DNA of 64,000 nucleotides from NCBI RefSeq assembly GCF_014855495.1, contig NZ_JACYFJ010000005.1, forward strand, positions 124,001 to 188,000, in the 5' to 3' direction. The notes beneath the pieces are model-generated. The model saw nothing but the letters and a program-made list of their open reading frames with translations. It did no database searches and was not told the origin of the DNA. Both the position numbers and the translations under genes were made by a program. The stretch is from Euzebyella saccharophila. GTDB taxonomy: Bacteria > Bacteroidota > Bacteroidia > Flavobacteriales > Flavobacteriaceae. Every line of letters begins with the position of its first letter. Position 1 is the stretch's first letter. This document shows, piece by piece, positions 54,304 through 63,800 of this stretch.

Positions 54304-55434
54304 GTGAAAACAGTGACACATCATAAAATTTGGTTGTCTTCTCCCCATATGGGCGGAAACGAGCAGAAATTTGTACAAGAAGCCTTTGATACCAATTGGG
54401 TGGCACCCTTAGGACCCAATGTAAATAATTTTGAAAAGGCCATTGAAAACTATGTCGATGAAAATGTACATGTTGCCGCCCTTAGTTCCGGTACTGCCGG
54501 ACTTCATTTAGCCCTTGAACTTTTAGGTGTAGGTTTTGGGGATGAAGTACTTTGTCAAAGTTTTACCTTTTCGGCATCTGCCAATCCCATTAAATATCTA
54601 GGCGCTACCCCAATTTTTGTGGATAGCGAAAGTGATACATGGAATCTTTCTCCAGAGTTATTGGAAAAAGCTATTAAGGAGAGGCTTGCCCAAGGGAAAA
54701 GGCCAAAAGCAATCATAGCCGTTCACCTTTACGGCATGCCCTATAAGGTTACCGAGATTACAGAAATTTCAAAAAAATACCAAATACCCATTGTTGAGGA
54801 TAGTGCGGAGGCGCTGGGAAGCTCTTACAAGGGTATTAAATGTGGTAGTTTTGGGGATATAGGGGTCTTTTCCTTCAATGGAAATAAAATTATAACCACT
54901 TCAGGAGGGGGGGCTTTAGTTTCCAAAAATGAGGAACATAAGAAAAAAGCTGTATTCTTGGCCACACAGGCTAGGGATGATGCCCCACATTATCAGCATT
55001 CCCATGTGGGTTATAATTATAGAATGAGTAATGTATTGGCAGGAATTGGTCGTGGCCAAATGGAGGTTTTGGATGATAGAGTGGCGGCCAGAAGGTTCAA
55101 TCATGACTTTTATAAAGAACACTTAACAGAAAATTCAAATATTGAGTTTTTAAATGAGCCATCTGGGTATTACTCCAATAGATGGCTTACTTGTATTTTG
55201 ACACCTTCTTTTGAGGTCAGGGAGAAAATAAGATTAGCCCTTTTGGATGAGGATATTGAATCGAGGCCCTTATGGAAACCCATGCATTTGCAACCTATAT
55301 TTAAAGATTGTGCAAACTATACGGATGGTACTTCAGAAGATTTGTTCAACCGTGGTCTTTGCTTGCCTAGCGGTTCAAATCTTGAAGAAGAGGATTTACA
55401 TAGAATAGTTGCCCTTATTAAAAATGTAATATAA
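54304..55434 (+). CDS. DegT/DnrJ/EryC1/StrS aminotransferase, PglE-like
   Basis: A 376-residue PLP enzyme that likely transfers an amino group to a 4-keto-6-deoxy nucleotide sugar. The start is a GTG (54304) because the sequence MKTVTHHKIWLSSPHMGGNE aligns from there. The PLP-lysine is K195 in SFNGNKIITTSGGG, with D166 (EDSAEALGS) for the ring nitrogen. It is 5 bp before the 4,6-dehydratase gene, which should make its substrate. A PglD-type acetyltransferase is not seen nearby. The product is perhaps a UDP-4-amino-4,6-dideoxy-HexNAc. Confidence 0.88.
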   Translation: MKTVTHHKIWLSSPHMGGNEQKFVQEAFDTNWVAPLGPNVNNFEKAIENYVDENVHVAALSSGTAGLHLALELLGVGFGDEVLCQSFTFSASANPIKYLGATPIFVDSESDTWNLSPELLEKAIKERLAQGKRPKAIIAVHLYGMPYKVTEITEISKKYQIPIVEDSAEALGSSYKGIKCGSFGDIGVFSFNGNKIITTSGGGALVSKNEEHKKKAVFLATQARDDAPHYQHSHVGYNYRMSNVLAGIGRGQMEVLDDRVAARRFNHDFYKEHLTENSNIEFLNEPSGYYSNRWLTCILTPSFEVREKIRLALLDEDIESRPLWKPMHLQPIFKDCANYTDGTSEDLFNRGLCLPSGSNLEEEDLHRIVALIKNVI

Positions 55435-55439
55435 CAACC

Positions 55440-57371
55440 ATGATAAAGAATTTTTTGGTCAATAACGCCCATAGATATGCATCCAAATGGCTGGTCTTGC
55501 TCATAGACGTTTGCATGATTGTCGTTTCTTTTGTTCTTTCATACATCATTAGGTTTAACCTAACCTTGGATTTTGATATTGACAAATTGTTCGTTCAATT
55601 GCCTATTATTTCCTTAATATCAGCGGCGTCCTTCGTATTTACTGGTTCCTATAAGGGGGTAGTAAGACATACAGGGGTTAGGGATGTGTATAATATTTTT
55701 AATGCCATTTGTCTATCCAGTATTCTGTTGATATCCATGGTCTTATTTAATAGGGAACTTGGAGTTTTTGATAATTTTACTGTCCCTTTAGGCATAATTA
55801 TCATTCATAGTTTATTGAGCTTTGTTGCGCTAACTAGCTCCAGGTATGTATTTAAGTCCCTGTATAACAATTTTATGGCCCGTGATTTTAAAATCAATAA
55901 GAACGTATTGATTTATGGTGCTGGCGAATCCGGAATTCTTACACAAAATGCCTTGGTAAACCATACCAAAAGTAGGGTAAGAGTTGTGGGATACGTAGAT
56001 GAAGACGTAAAAAAGGTAGGTAAACAAATTAATGGGGTAAAGGTTTTTCACAAAGACATTCTTTCAAAGGATTTTATTGTAAAAAATAGCATATCGGAAG
56101 TTATTTTCTCTATCCAAAATATTGATCCTAGTCATCTTAAGTTATTAGTAGAAGGGCTGGTTGATTTTCCAGTACAAGTAAAGATTGTCCCTCCTGTAGA
56201 GCAATGGATCAATGGCGAGCTAAAGGTCTCTCAAATCAAGCAAATTCAAATTGAAGATTTATTGGATAGGGCTCCTATTAGCATTCGTAACTCTAAAATT
56301 TCGGATGAAGTAAAAAATAAGGTGGTGCTTGTTACAGGTGGTGCCGGGTCTATAGGTAGTGAAATAGTAAGACAGCTCTGTACTTATGAGTACAAATCAC
56401 TGTTGATCATTGATCAAGCAGAATCTGCACTCTATGACCTTCAACAAGAATTGAAACAAAATGGCTACCATAATTTCATTCCGGTGGTGGGAGATGTTCG
56501 TGACAAAAATCGGTTGAACAATCTTTTTCAAGAACACAGGCCTGATATCGTGTTTCATGCAGCAGCCTATAAACACGTGCCCCTTATGGAGTATAACTCC
56601 TATGAGGCCATTAAGATAAATATCGCGGGAACCAAGGTTGTTGCTGATCTTTCAATGGCCCATGGCGTAGAAAAGTTCATACTTATCTCTACGGACAAAG
56701 CGGTAAACCCAACAAACGTAATGGGGGCTACCAAAAGAATTGCTGAAATGTATGTTAGTTGTATGCAACAGGAGGGTAAAACCAAGTTCATAACTACTAG
56801 ATTTGGTAATGTATTGGGCTCAAATGGATCCGTTATTCCATTGTTCAAAAAACAGATTGAAAAAGGAGGGCCCTTGACCGTTACACATGCGGAAGTAACC
56901 CGTTTTTTTATGACCATTCCGGAAGCTTCTCAATTAGTTTTGGAGGTAGGTGCCATGGGTGATGGCGGGGAAATCTTCATATTTGATATGGGAGAATCCG
57001 TTAAGATATTTGATTTGGCCAAGAATATGATCAAATTATCCGGTCTGAAGTATCCTGAGGATATCGATATAAAAATTACGGGACTTAGGGCTGGGGAAAA
57101 ATTGTATGAGGAACTTTTGGCCAATGGGGAGAATACCCTACCTACATATCACAAAAAGATAATGATCAGTAAAACTAGGGAAGTTGATTATACCCATGTG
57201 CGATCCAAAATCGATGAACTTTGTGTTTCCAATATGTTCTTTAATGGTAGTACGGTTGCTTTGATGAAGGAAATTGTTCCGGAATATATTTCTAACAATT
57301 CTGAGCTATGTAATCTTGACAAAAAGAAAGAGTCACGCACGAAGACAGCACCATTAAAGAAAGTTTTATAA
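55440..57371 (+). CDS. Membrane UDP-GlcNAc 4,6-dehydratase, PglF/WbpM/CapD-like
   Basis: A 643-residue protein. Four membrane helices (about 16-40, 52-70, 88-104, 115-135) are followed by a first Rossmann-like domain (about 153-265) and an extended SDR domain (about 293-590) with TGGAGSIG at 299-306. The dehydratase active site is of the S/T-M-K form: STDK (417-420) and M428-x3-K432 (NVMGATKR), where Met replaces the usual Tyr, as in WbpM/PglF. It converts UDP-GlcNAc to UDP-4-keto-6-deoxy-GlcNAc. It sits between the PglE-like aminotransferase and the exporter genes. Confidence 0.92.
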   Translation: MIKNFLVNNAHRYASKWLVLLIDVCMIVVSFVLSYIIRFNLTLDFDIDKLFVQLPIISLISAASFVFTGSYKGVVRHTGVRDVYNIFNAICLSSILLISMVLFNRELGVFDNFTVPLGIIIIHSLLSFVALTSSRYVFKSLYNNFMARDFKINKNVLIYGAGESGILTQNALVNHTKSRVRVVGYVDEDVKKVGKQINGVKVFHKDILSKDFIVKNSISEVIFSIQNIDPSHLKLLVEGLVDFPVQVKIVPPVEQWINGELKVSQIKQIQIEDLLDRAPISIRNSKISDEVKNKVVLVTGGAGSIGSEIVRQLCTYEYKSLLIIDQAESALYDLQQELKQNGYHNFIPVVGDVRDKNRLNNLFQEHRPDIVFHAAAYKHVPLMEYNSYEAIKINIAGTKVVADLSMAHGVEKFILISTDKAVNPTNVMGATKRIAEMYVSCMQQEGKTKFITTRFGNVLGSNGSVIPLFKKQIEKGGPLTVTHAEVTRFFMTIPEASQLVLEVGAMGDGGEIFIFDMGESVKIFDLAKNMIKLSGLKYPEDIDIKITGLRAGEKLYEELLANGENTLPTYHKKIMISKTREVDYTHVRSKIDELCVSNMFFNGSTVALMKEIVPEYISNNSELCNLDKKKESRTKTAPLKKVL

Positions 57372-57408
57372 TCTTTTTCACTATCATTGCACCTAAAAAT
57401 TTTACTAT

Positions 57409-58194
57409 ATGAATCGCTTACAAACAACCTTTAGATTTCTGTTTTTAGTATCTATTACCTCATTTGTACTAACTTCTTGCGCATCCAGGAAAGAAGTGGT
57501 TTATTTTCAAAACACAGGAGACTTTGAGACCTTGGTGGATAAAAATAGTTTTACTCCCAAATTTAAAGTAGACGATCAGGTCAGTATTTATGTTTCAACT
57601 CTGGATAAGGAAGCAAGTGCACCCTTTAACCTGTTTAGAGGTGCTTCTGAAGAAGGCGGTTTTGGACGACCCGAGCAAGTAGATTACCTAGTTGATAAAG
57701 ATGGTGAAATAGATTTTCCTGTGATAGGGAAAATAAAAATTGCTGGTTTATCTGCCGAAGAGGTGCGTATGTTGTTAAGAGATCGTTTGTCGGAATATCT
57801 TAAGGACCCCATTATCAATATAAGATTAAGGAACTTTAGTGTAACTGTTTTAGGTGAGGTGAACCGACCTGGAACCTACCCGGTTAACGGGGAGAGAATT
57901 ACTGTTTTAGAAGCTTTAGGGCTTGCAGGTGATTTAACTATTAAGGGGTTAAGGGAAAATGTTATGGTCATTAGGGATTTTGACGGAACAAAGGTGTATA
58001 CCCGTATTAATTTGACCAACAAAGATGCCTTGAGTTCTCCTGTGTATTACTTGACCCAGAACGATGTGGTCTATGTTGAGCCCAATAATTCAGCTATTAA
58101 AACATCTTCTTTAGACAATAGAGCTTCCATTTATGTATCGGTTGCCTCTTTATTAATCACGTCAACCGTTTTATTGATCACTAGAACAAACTAG
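57409..58194 (+). CDS. Wza-like polysaccharide export lipoprotein
   Basis: A 261-residue outer-membrane lipoprotein. The lipobox is VLTSC (Cys24). A Poly_export domain (about 50-125) has FKVDDQVSIYVSTLDKE, VDYLVDKDGEIDFPVIG and IAGLSAEEVRMLL. An SLBB domain follows (about 135-220; VTVLGEVNRPGTYPVNGERITVLEALGLAG). A last hydrophobic stretch (about 242-258) ends the protein and may be a membrane anchor or part of the octameric pore. It forms the export channel with the kinase encoded 22 bp downstream. Confidence 0.92.
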   Translation: MNRLQTTFRFLFLVSITSFVLTSCASRKEVVYFQNTGDFETLVDKNSFTPKFKVDDQVSIYVSTLDKEASAPFNLFRGASEEGGFGRPEQVDYLVDKDGEIDFPVIGKIKIAGLSAEEVRMLLRDRLSEYLKDPIINIRLRNFSVTVLGEVNRPGTYPVNGERITVLEALGLAGDLTIKGLRENVMVIRDFDGTKVYTRINLTNKDALSSPVYYLTQNDVVYVEPNNSAIKTSSLDNRASIYVSVASLLITSTVLLITRTN

Positions 58195-58216
58195 GATTGA
58201 ATTTTAAAAGATACCA

Positions 58217-60595
58217 ATGAGTTCTCATTCCACAAGTTTTGCGGGTAATTTAGACCTAAAGGAAACCCTTGACAATTATTTAAAGCATTGGAAGTGGTTT
58301 TTACTGAGTATTTTGATAGCTCTTATTCTAGCATTCATATATATTCGGTATGCTACTCCTAAATATGCCGTACAGACACAGATTCAAATACTGGAGGATA
58401 AGGCTTCTGGCTCTGAGTTGGATGTGTTTCAAGACATTCCTATCCTAGGAGGCGGCAAGAACAAGGTTGAGGATGAATTGCAGATTATAAATTCTAGGTC
58501 AAATTTCATTCAAGTTGTCAAGGACTTAAACCTGAACAGTAAGATTTTATTACAGGGGAACATTAAAGAGATGGAGCTTTATAGGAACCCTCCTGTCAAT
58601 ATTAGTTTTATTGCTGCGGATAGCGTACTGAACAGGGCTAAATATGAATTTTTTATTACCATCGCCTCTTCCACCACATTTGGTTTTACGGAAGAAGAGG
58701 ACAAGCCGGTCAAGGTATATGCTTTTGGTAAAAATATTCCCACGCCCATTGGTGATATCGTAATTACACCAAACGTAGGAGTCTTCGAAAATTACAAAGA
58801 CAGGCAACTTAGGGTGGCGGTAAATCCGATCAGTGAAGTAGCACAAGCGTATCAAAAAAGCATAATAGTTTCCAATCCGGGAGAATTTTCCAATATCGTG
58901 AACCTCACGTTGGAAGATGCCATAAAGGAAAAAGCAACGGATATTCTTGATGCCTTGGTCAATGTTTATAATCAAAATGCTATTGAAGATAAACAAATCA
59001 TCGCTGATAGAACTTCGAACTTTATTGATGAAAGGATTGCCAATATTGCAACCGATCTATCTAGTGTTGACCAATCTGCCCAAGACTTTAAAACGGAGCG
59101 AGGGGTTACGGATATAGCGGCTGAGACGAATGTAAACCTTAATGTAGGTGTAGCCAACCAACAAGAATTGGCCAATGCCCGTAATCAGTTGAATATTGCG
59201 GCATCGATGCAACAATTAGTGCAGCAGCAGGGAAGTTACGAGGTATTACCTACTAACTTGGGACTTTCGGACCCCAGTATTACGAGTACTATAGACCGTT
59301 ACAATCAATTGGTATTGGAGCGGAGAAGGCTCTTAAAAAGTTCCAATGAGAAAAATCCTGTTATCGTAAATTTAGACCAACAGATTGCCGGGCTAAAAAA
59401 TAGTATGCAGTCCAGTCTCGGAGGAACGGTGAACAACTTGGGTATGACCGTAAACTCACTGAGTAGTCAGCAAGCTCGTTTTAATTCCAAAATATACTCG
59501 TCTCCGGCCAATGAGCGAGCTCTTAGGGATATTACAAGACAACAGCAGACAACCGAGTCCCTTTATCTTTATTTATTACAAAAAAGGGAGGAAGCTCAAA
59601 TTACGGCTGCTTCCAGCTCTCCAAAGTCCAAAGTAATAGATAGGGCGTATAGCGTTAGTAACCTGCCGGTATCTCCAAAGAAGAAGATCATTTATTTGGC
59701 TTCCATAATTTTAGGTTTGCTAGTTCCCTTCTCCATAATATATGGGCATGATTTGTTGGATAATAAAGTTCACAGTATGTACTCCTTGGAAAAGGAAGTA
59801 AAGAATGTTCCTATTCTTGGGGAGTTACCAAAATTATCCAAGAATGATGGCAAACTGGTCATTAAAGAAGATAGGTCCGTTTTAGCCGAGTCCCTTAGAA
59901 TTATTAGGACCAACCTTGATTATTTACTTAAAACCAAAGAGAAAAATACTGGAAGAGGAAATGTAGTTTTTGTTACCTCCAGTGTTCCAGGAGAGGGAAA
60001 AACATTTCTCTCAACCAATCTTTCCATGATATTGGCAAGTACCAATAAAAAAGTGTTATTAATTGGAGGTGATATTAGAAATCCAAAACTATATACCTTT
60101 TTCACTGGGAACGATGTAGATAAGATGTCCAAGCCTAGTAGAAATAAAGATGCGGGCTTAACGGAGTACCTTTATGACAATACCTTGGAAGTCAAGGATA
60201 TTGTTAATCCTATGCTAGTTCATCACAATACTATAGATGTCATTTATTCCGGTAGAATCCCTCCCAATCCGGCGGAATTGTTAATGAGTTCACGAATCAA
60301 GGAACTCTTGGACCAGGTTTCCAAAGATTATGATTATGTAATTGTGGATACGGCACCTTTAATGGTAGTAACGGATACCCTTCTTATCAGCGAGTATTCA
60401 GATTTGATGATTTATGTGACAAGGGCTGGTGTTACCGAAACAAAAGCAGTCCAATACCCCATAAAACTAAAGGAAGAAGGTAAACTAAAAGACCTTTCCT
60501 TTGTAGTTAATGATGTGGAGGCCAGTAAATTGGGGTATGGAGGAAAATATGGGTATGGCTACGGCAAAACCCAAAAGAAATGGTGGAAATTTTAA
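58217..60595 (+). CDS. Polysaccharide co-polymerase / BY-type tyrosine autokinase (Wzc-like)
   Basis: A 792-residue inner-membrane protein that controls chain length and export. Membrane helices lie at about 27-47 and 490-512. The long periplasmic part between them has a helical section (about 270-470). The cytoplasmic kinase domain starts at about 545: Walker A SSVPGEGKT (about 587-595), Walker A' with GGDIRNPK, and Walker B VIVDTAP. The last 22 residues hold a tyrosine cluster (Y774, Y778, Y780, Y782), the expected autophosphorylation site. No Wzb-type phosphatase gene is in the window. A clear terminator follows. Confidence 0.93.
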   Translation: MSSHSTSFAGNLDLKETLDNYLKHWKWFLLSILIALILAFIYIRYATPKYAVQTQIQILEDKASGSELDVFQDIPILGGGKNKVEDELQIINSRSNFIQVVKDLNLNSKILLQGNIKEMELYRNPPVNISFIAADSVLNRAKYEFFITIASSTTFGFTEEEDKPVKVYAFGKNIPTPIGDIVITPNVGVFENYKDRQLRVAVNPISEVAQAYQKSIIVSNPGEFSNIVNLTLEDAIKEKATDILDALVNVYNQNAIEDKQIIADRTSNFIDERIANIATDLSSVDQSAQDFKTERGVTDIAAETNVNLNVGVANQQELANARNQLNIAASMQQLVQQQGSYEVLPTNLGLSDPSITSTIDRYNQLVLERRRLLKSSNEKNPVIVNLDQQIAGLKNSMQSSLGGTVNNLGMTVNSLSSQQARFNSKIYSSPANERALRDITRQQQTTESLYLYLLQKREEAQITAASSSPKSKVIDRAYSVSNLPVSPKKKIIYLASIILGLLVPFSIIYGHDLLDNKVHSMYSLEKEVKNVPILGELPKLSKNDGKLVIKEDRSVLAESLRIIRTNLDYLLKTKEKNTGRGNVVFVTSSVPGEGKTFLSTNLSMILASTNKKVLLIGGDIRNPKLYTFFTGNDVDKMSKPSRNKDAGLTEYLYDNTLEVKDIVNPMLVHHNTIDVIYSGRIPPNPAELLMSSRIKELLDQVSKDYDYVIVDTAPLMVVTDTLLISEYSDLMIYVTRAGVTETKAVQYPIKLKEEGKLKDLSFVVNDVEASKLGYGGKYGYGYGKTQKKWWKF

Positions 60596-60614
60596 TATTT
60601 TAGCCAATTGTTTG

Positions 60615-60641
60615 AAACCTTGATTTTATCAAGGTTTTTTT
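60615..60641 (+). terminator. Rho-independent terminator after the Wzc-like gene
   Basis: Arms AAACCTTGAT (60615-60624) and ATCAAGGTTT (60628-60637) pair perfectly around TTT and are followed by TTTT. It lies 20 bp past the kinase stop codon and ends the export operon. The 60642-60839 stretch shows no further gene or exact promoter. Confidence 0.88.
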
Positions 60642-60839
60642 ATGAATACCTATAACCAAAATCCCCTGTTTTGGTTTTGCTCGGGTTAATTAAAAAAGCG
60701 TGATGTACTTTACCGATGTTCAGCTGGCTTTGAACGAATTTGAGTAGGGTATTTTATCCTTTAAGTGTTATTGATTTATATTTATCGTCGGTTTCTTCAT
60801 CCCTGCTTTAACTGGGTGTGTTTAAAGAATTGCCTTATT

Positions 60840-63800
60840 ATGAAAAAGAACTACTTTCTACCTTACTTCTTTGTATTTGTTACCGTTTTAATAGCAGGTG
60901 TTTCACAAGTCAATGCCCAATTAACAGATCAGTTCTCAAAAGTTGATATTGTGACGGGCCTCTCCAACGCAACTAATTTTAAGTTTGCGCCAGACGGAAG
61001 AATTTTTATTCTGGATCGTTTTGGGGAGATCTTAATTTACAAACCTGATCAAAAATTTACAGTTTCGGCTGGAACTCTACCCGTTTATCATGAACATGAA
61101 GATGGTTTGGTAGGGATTGCCGTAGATCCAAATTTTGAAACTAATAACAAAATATACCTTCATTATGCCCCTATTGATTTTGTAGGGTATAGGGTTTCTC
61201 GTTTTAGTGTAGTGGGGGATGCAGTTGATTTCAGTTCAGAGGAGGTAATTATTCAATGGAATACCTCTCGATCGGCGCTTTGGCATTCCGGAGGGGATAT
61301 GGATTTTGATTCTCAAGGAAATCTCTACATAGCTACGGGTGACAATACCACCTACGGAAGCAAATATTATGCGCCCATAGATGAGGACAATTCAGATTTT
61401 AGTGCAGAAAAGGCTTCTTCCAATACCAACGACCTAAGAGGTAAAATTTTAAGGATCAAGCCAGGAGCTGGCGCTTCGTATACTATTCCTGCCGGTAACT
61501 TATTTGCTCCAAACACACCCAATACAAAACCTGAAATTTACGTGATGGGTGCGCGAAATCCCTATCGGATTTTTGTGGATAAGGAGAATACAGATTGGTT
61601 ATTTTGGGGTGAGGTAGGCCCGGATGGTAATACTGCTGGAGAATTAGGTCCAGAAGGATTGGATGAAATCAATTTGACCAAGCAAGCGGGAAATTACGGT
61701 TGGCCTTATTTTTCGGGTGCTGATAATGATGCCTATCAAATAACGTATACAAATCCGAAATACTACAACGACCCTGCTGCACCGGAGAATGTTTCAAAAT
61801 GGAATACAGGGCTAACCGTATTACCACCGGCACAGCCCGCTTGGATAGAAAAGTTCCATAAGTGTTATTTAGCTGGTTTTAGATATGATTATGATACGGA
61901 TCTATTAGATGAGCAGCGATTGCCGGTGGAGTTTGATGATATGTTCTTTTTCTTTGATTTTAATAGTAGTAAAATCTGGGCGGTGGACATGGCAGCTGAT
62001 GGAACGATTATTTCCGAAGAGCAACTTTCTTCGGCCATCTTTCCGGGTTCAGGGAATAGCGCAGACGGTTATATAGACATGGAATTAGGTCCTGACGGTA
62101 AAATGTACATTTTGGCTTATGGTGCAGGTTGTTGTCCTCAAGATATTCCAGATGGTATTGGTAAACTAATTCAAGTGAATTATACCGGATTCACAACGAA
62201 TTCTCCACCAACGGTGGTAATGGAGGCAGATGTAACTAATGGAACATTGCCGTTAACGGTCAATTTTACGGGAGACCAAACCACAGATCCTGATGGGGAT
62301 TCTCCACTTTCCTATGCTTGGGATATTGATATAGATGGTAACGTAGATTACACTACGCCAAATATCCAACACGTTTATAATTCTGAAGGTACGTATACAG
62401 CACAATTGAAAGTAACGGACCCGGATGGAGCCGTGGGGGCGAAAACCATCACTATCTACGCGGGGAATACTCAGGCGGATTTTAGCTTTAATTCTCCCGT
62501 AGACGGCGGTTTCTTTAATTGGAACGATGATACTGATTTTAATTTGGTTACCACAGATGCAGAGGATGGGGTGATACCCTGTGAAGATGTGAATGTAATA
62601 CCCTCATTGGGCCATGAAAACCACTTTCATGATGTAGGTACGATAGATGCGTGTACTACATCCATTAATTTGGGAGATGGTGATCATCAAATTGACGGGG
62701 AAATGGACATTTTCTTTGTTATAAATGCCAATTATACCGATTCTGGAGGACTTATTTCTAGAAGCCAAATACGGGTGCATCCAAAAAGAAGGGAAGCAGA
62801 ATATTTTGATACTCAGAACGGTGTAACGATTATTCCCAACACCTATGAGCTGGAGGGAGCTTCAAGTGCCATCCAAGTAAATAACAATTCCTATATTTCG
62901 TTTACTGGGCGTAACTTGTTGAACATGAATGCAGTGAAGTACTTGGTGGCAACTTCAAATGCCGGTGGTAGTATTGAATTGCGCTTAGACAGTCCCACGG
63001 GTACGTTGGTTACGACAACACCTATACCGTCCACAGGAGGGAATGATAATTGGCAATATGTAGAAACGCCAATTACCAATCCCGGCGGCAAACATGATTT
63101 GTTCTTTGTCTTTAAAAATGCAAGTGTATCGCAAGATATATTCCGTCTTAATTATGTTGAATTTTTGGGAGATGGTATATCCGAAGATAATACACCTCCC
63201 AAAGTACAGCTAGTTGAGCCCGATGGAAACAACAAAGTGGTAGTCAAATTTTCGGAATACGTTAATGAGGGTACAGCTGAAAATGTTGCTAATTATACCA
63301 TTACCAACGGCGTTACGGTACAGAGTGCCGTTCTACAACCTGATGGTCACACAGTTTATTTGAATACTAGTCAATTAAGTGCAGGAGTAGATTACAACCT
63401 CAGTATATCCAATGTTCAGAATACGAGCGGGGTTCCTATGATAACCGATAGTTTTAGCTTTTTCGTTTTTGAAGAGATTCGAATAAATACAGGAGGAGGC
63501 CAGATTACCGGACCAGGTGGTGAGATTTTTATAGAGGACCAATATTTCAATTCAGGAAGTCAATATGTCAAGGCCGTAGATGTTGCAGGAACAGATGATG
63601 ATGTTCTTTACCAATCTGAAAGATATACCAGCAATCAAGGATCCTTTGGATATGAAATACCCGTTGCACTTTCAGGGGAATATGACATTCGTTTACATTT
63701 TGCAGAGATATTCTTTGGAGTAGATGCCAACCAACTAGATAAAGGTGCTGGATCAAGGGTTTTTGATGTGGTCATTGAAGGTCAAGAAGTACTATCCAAT

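Noticed and set aside
58550-58996. A 148-codon leftward frame inside the Wzc-like gene
   Set aside because: Antisense to a well-supported kinase gene; composition is that of a complementary strand, with no known motif.
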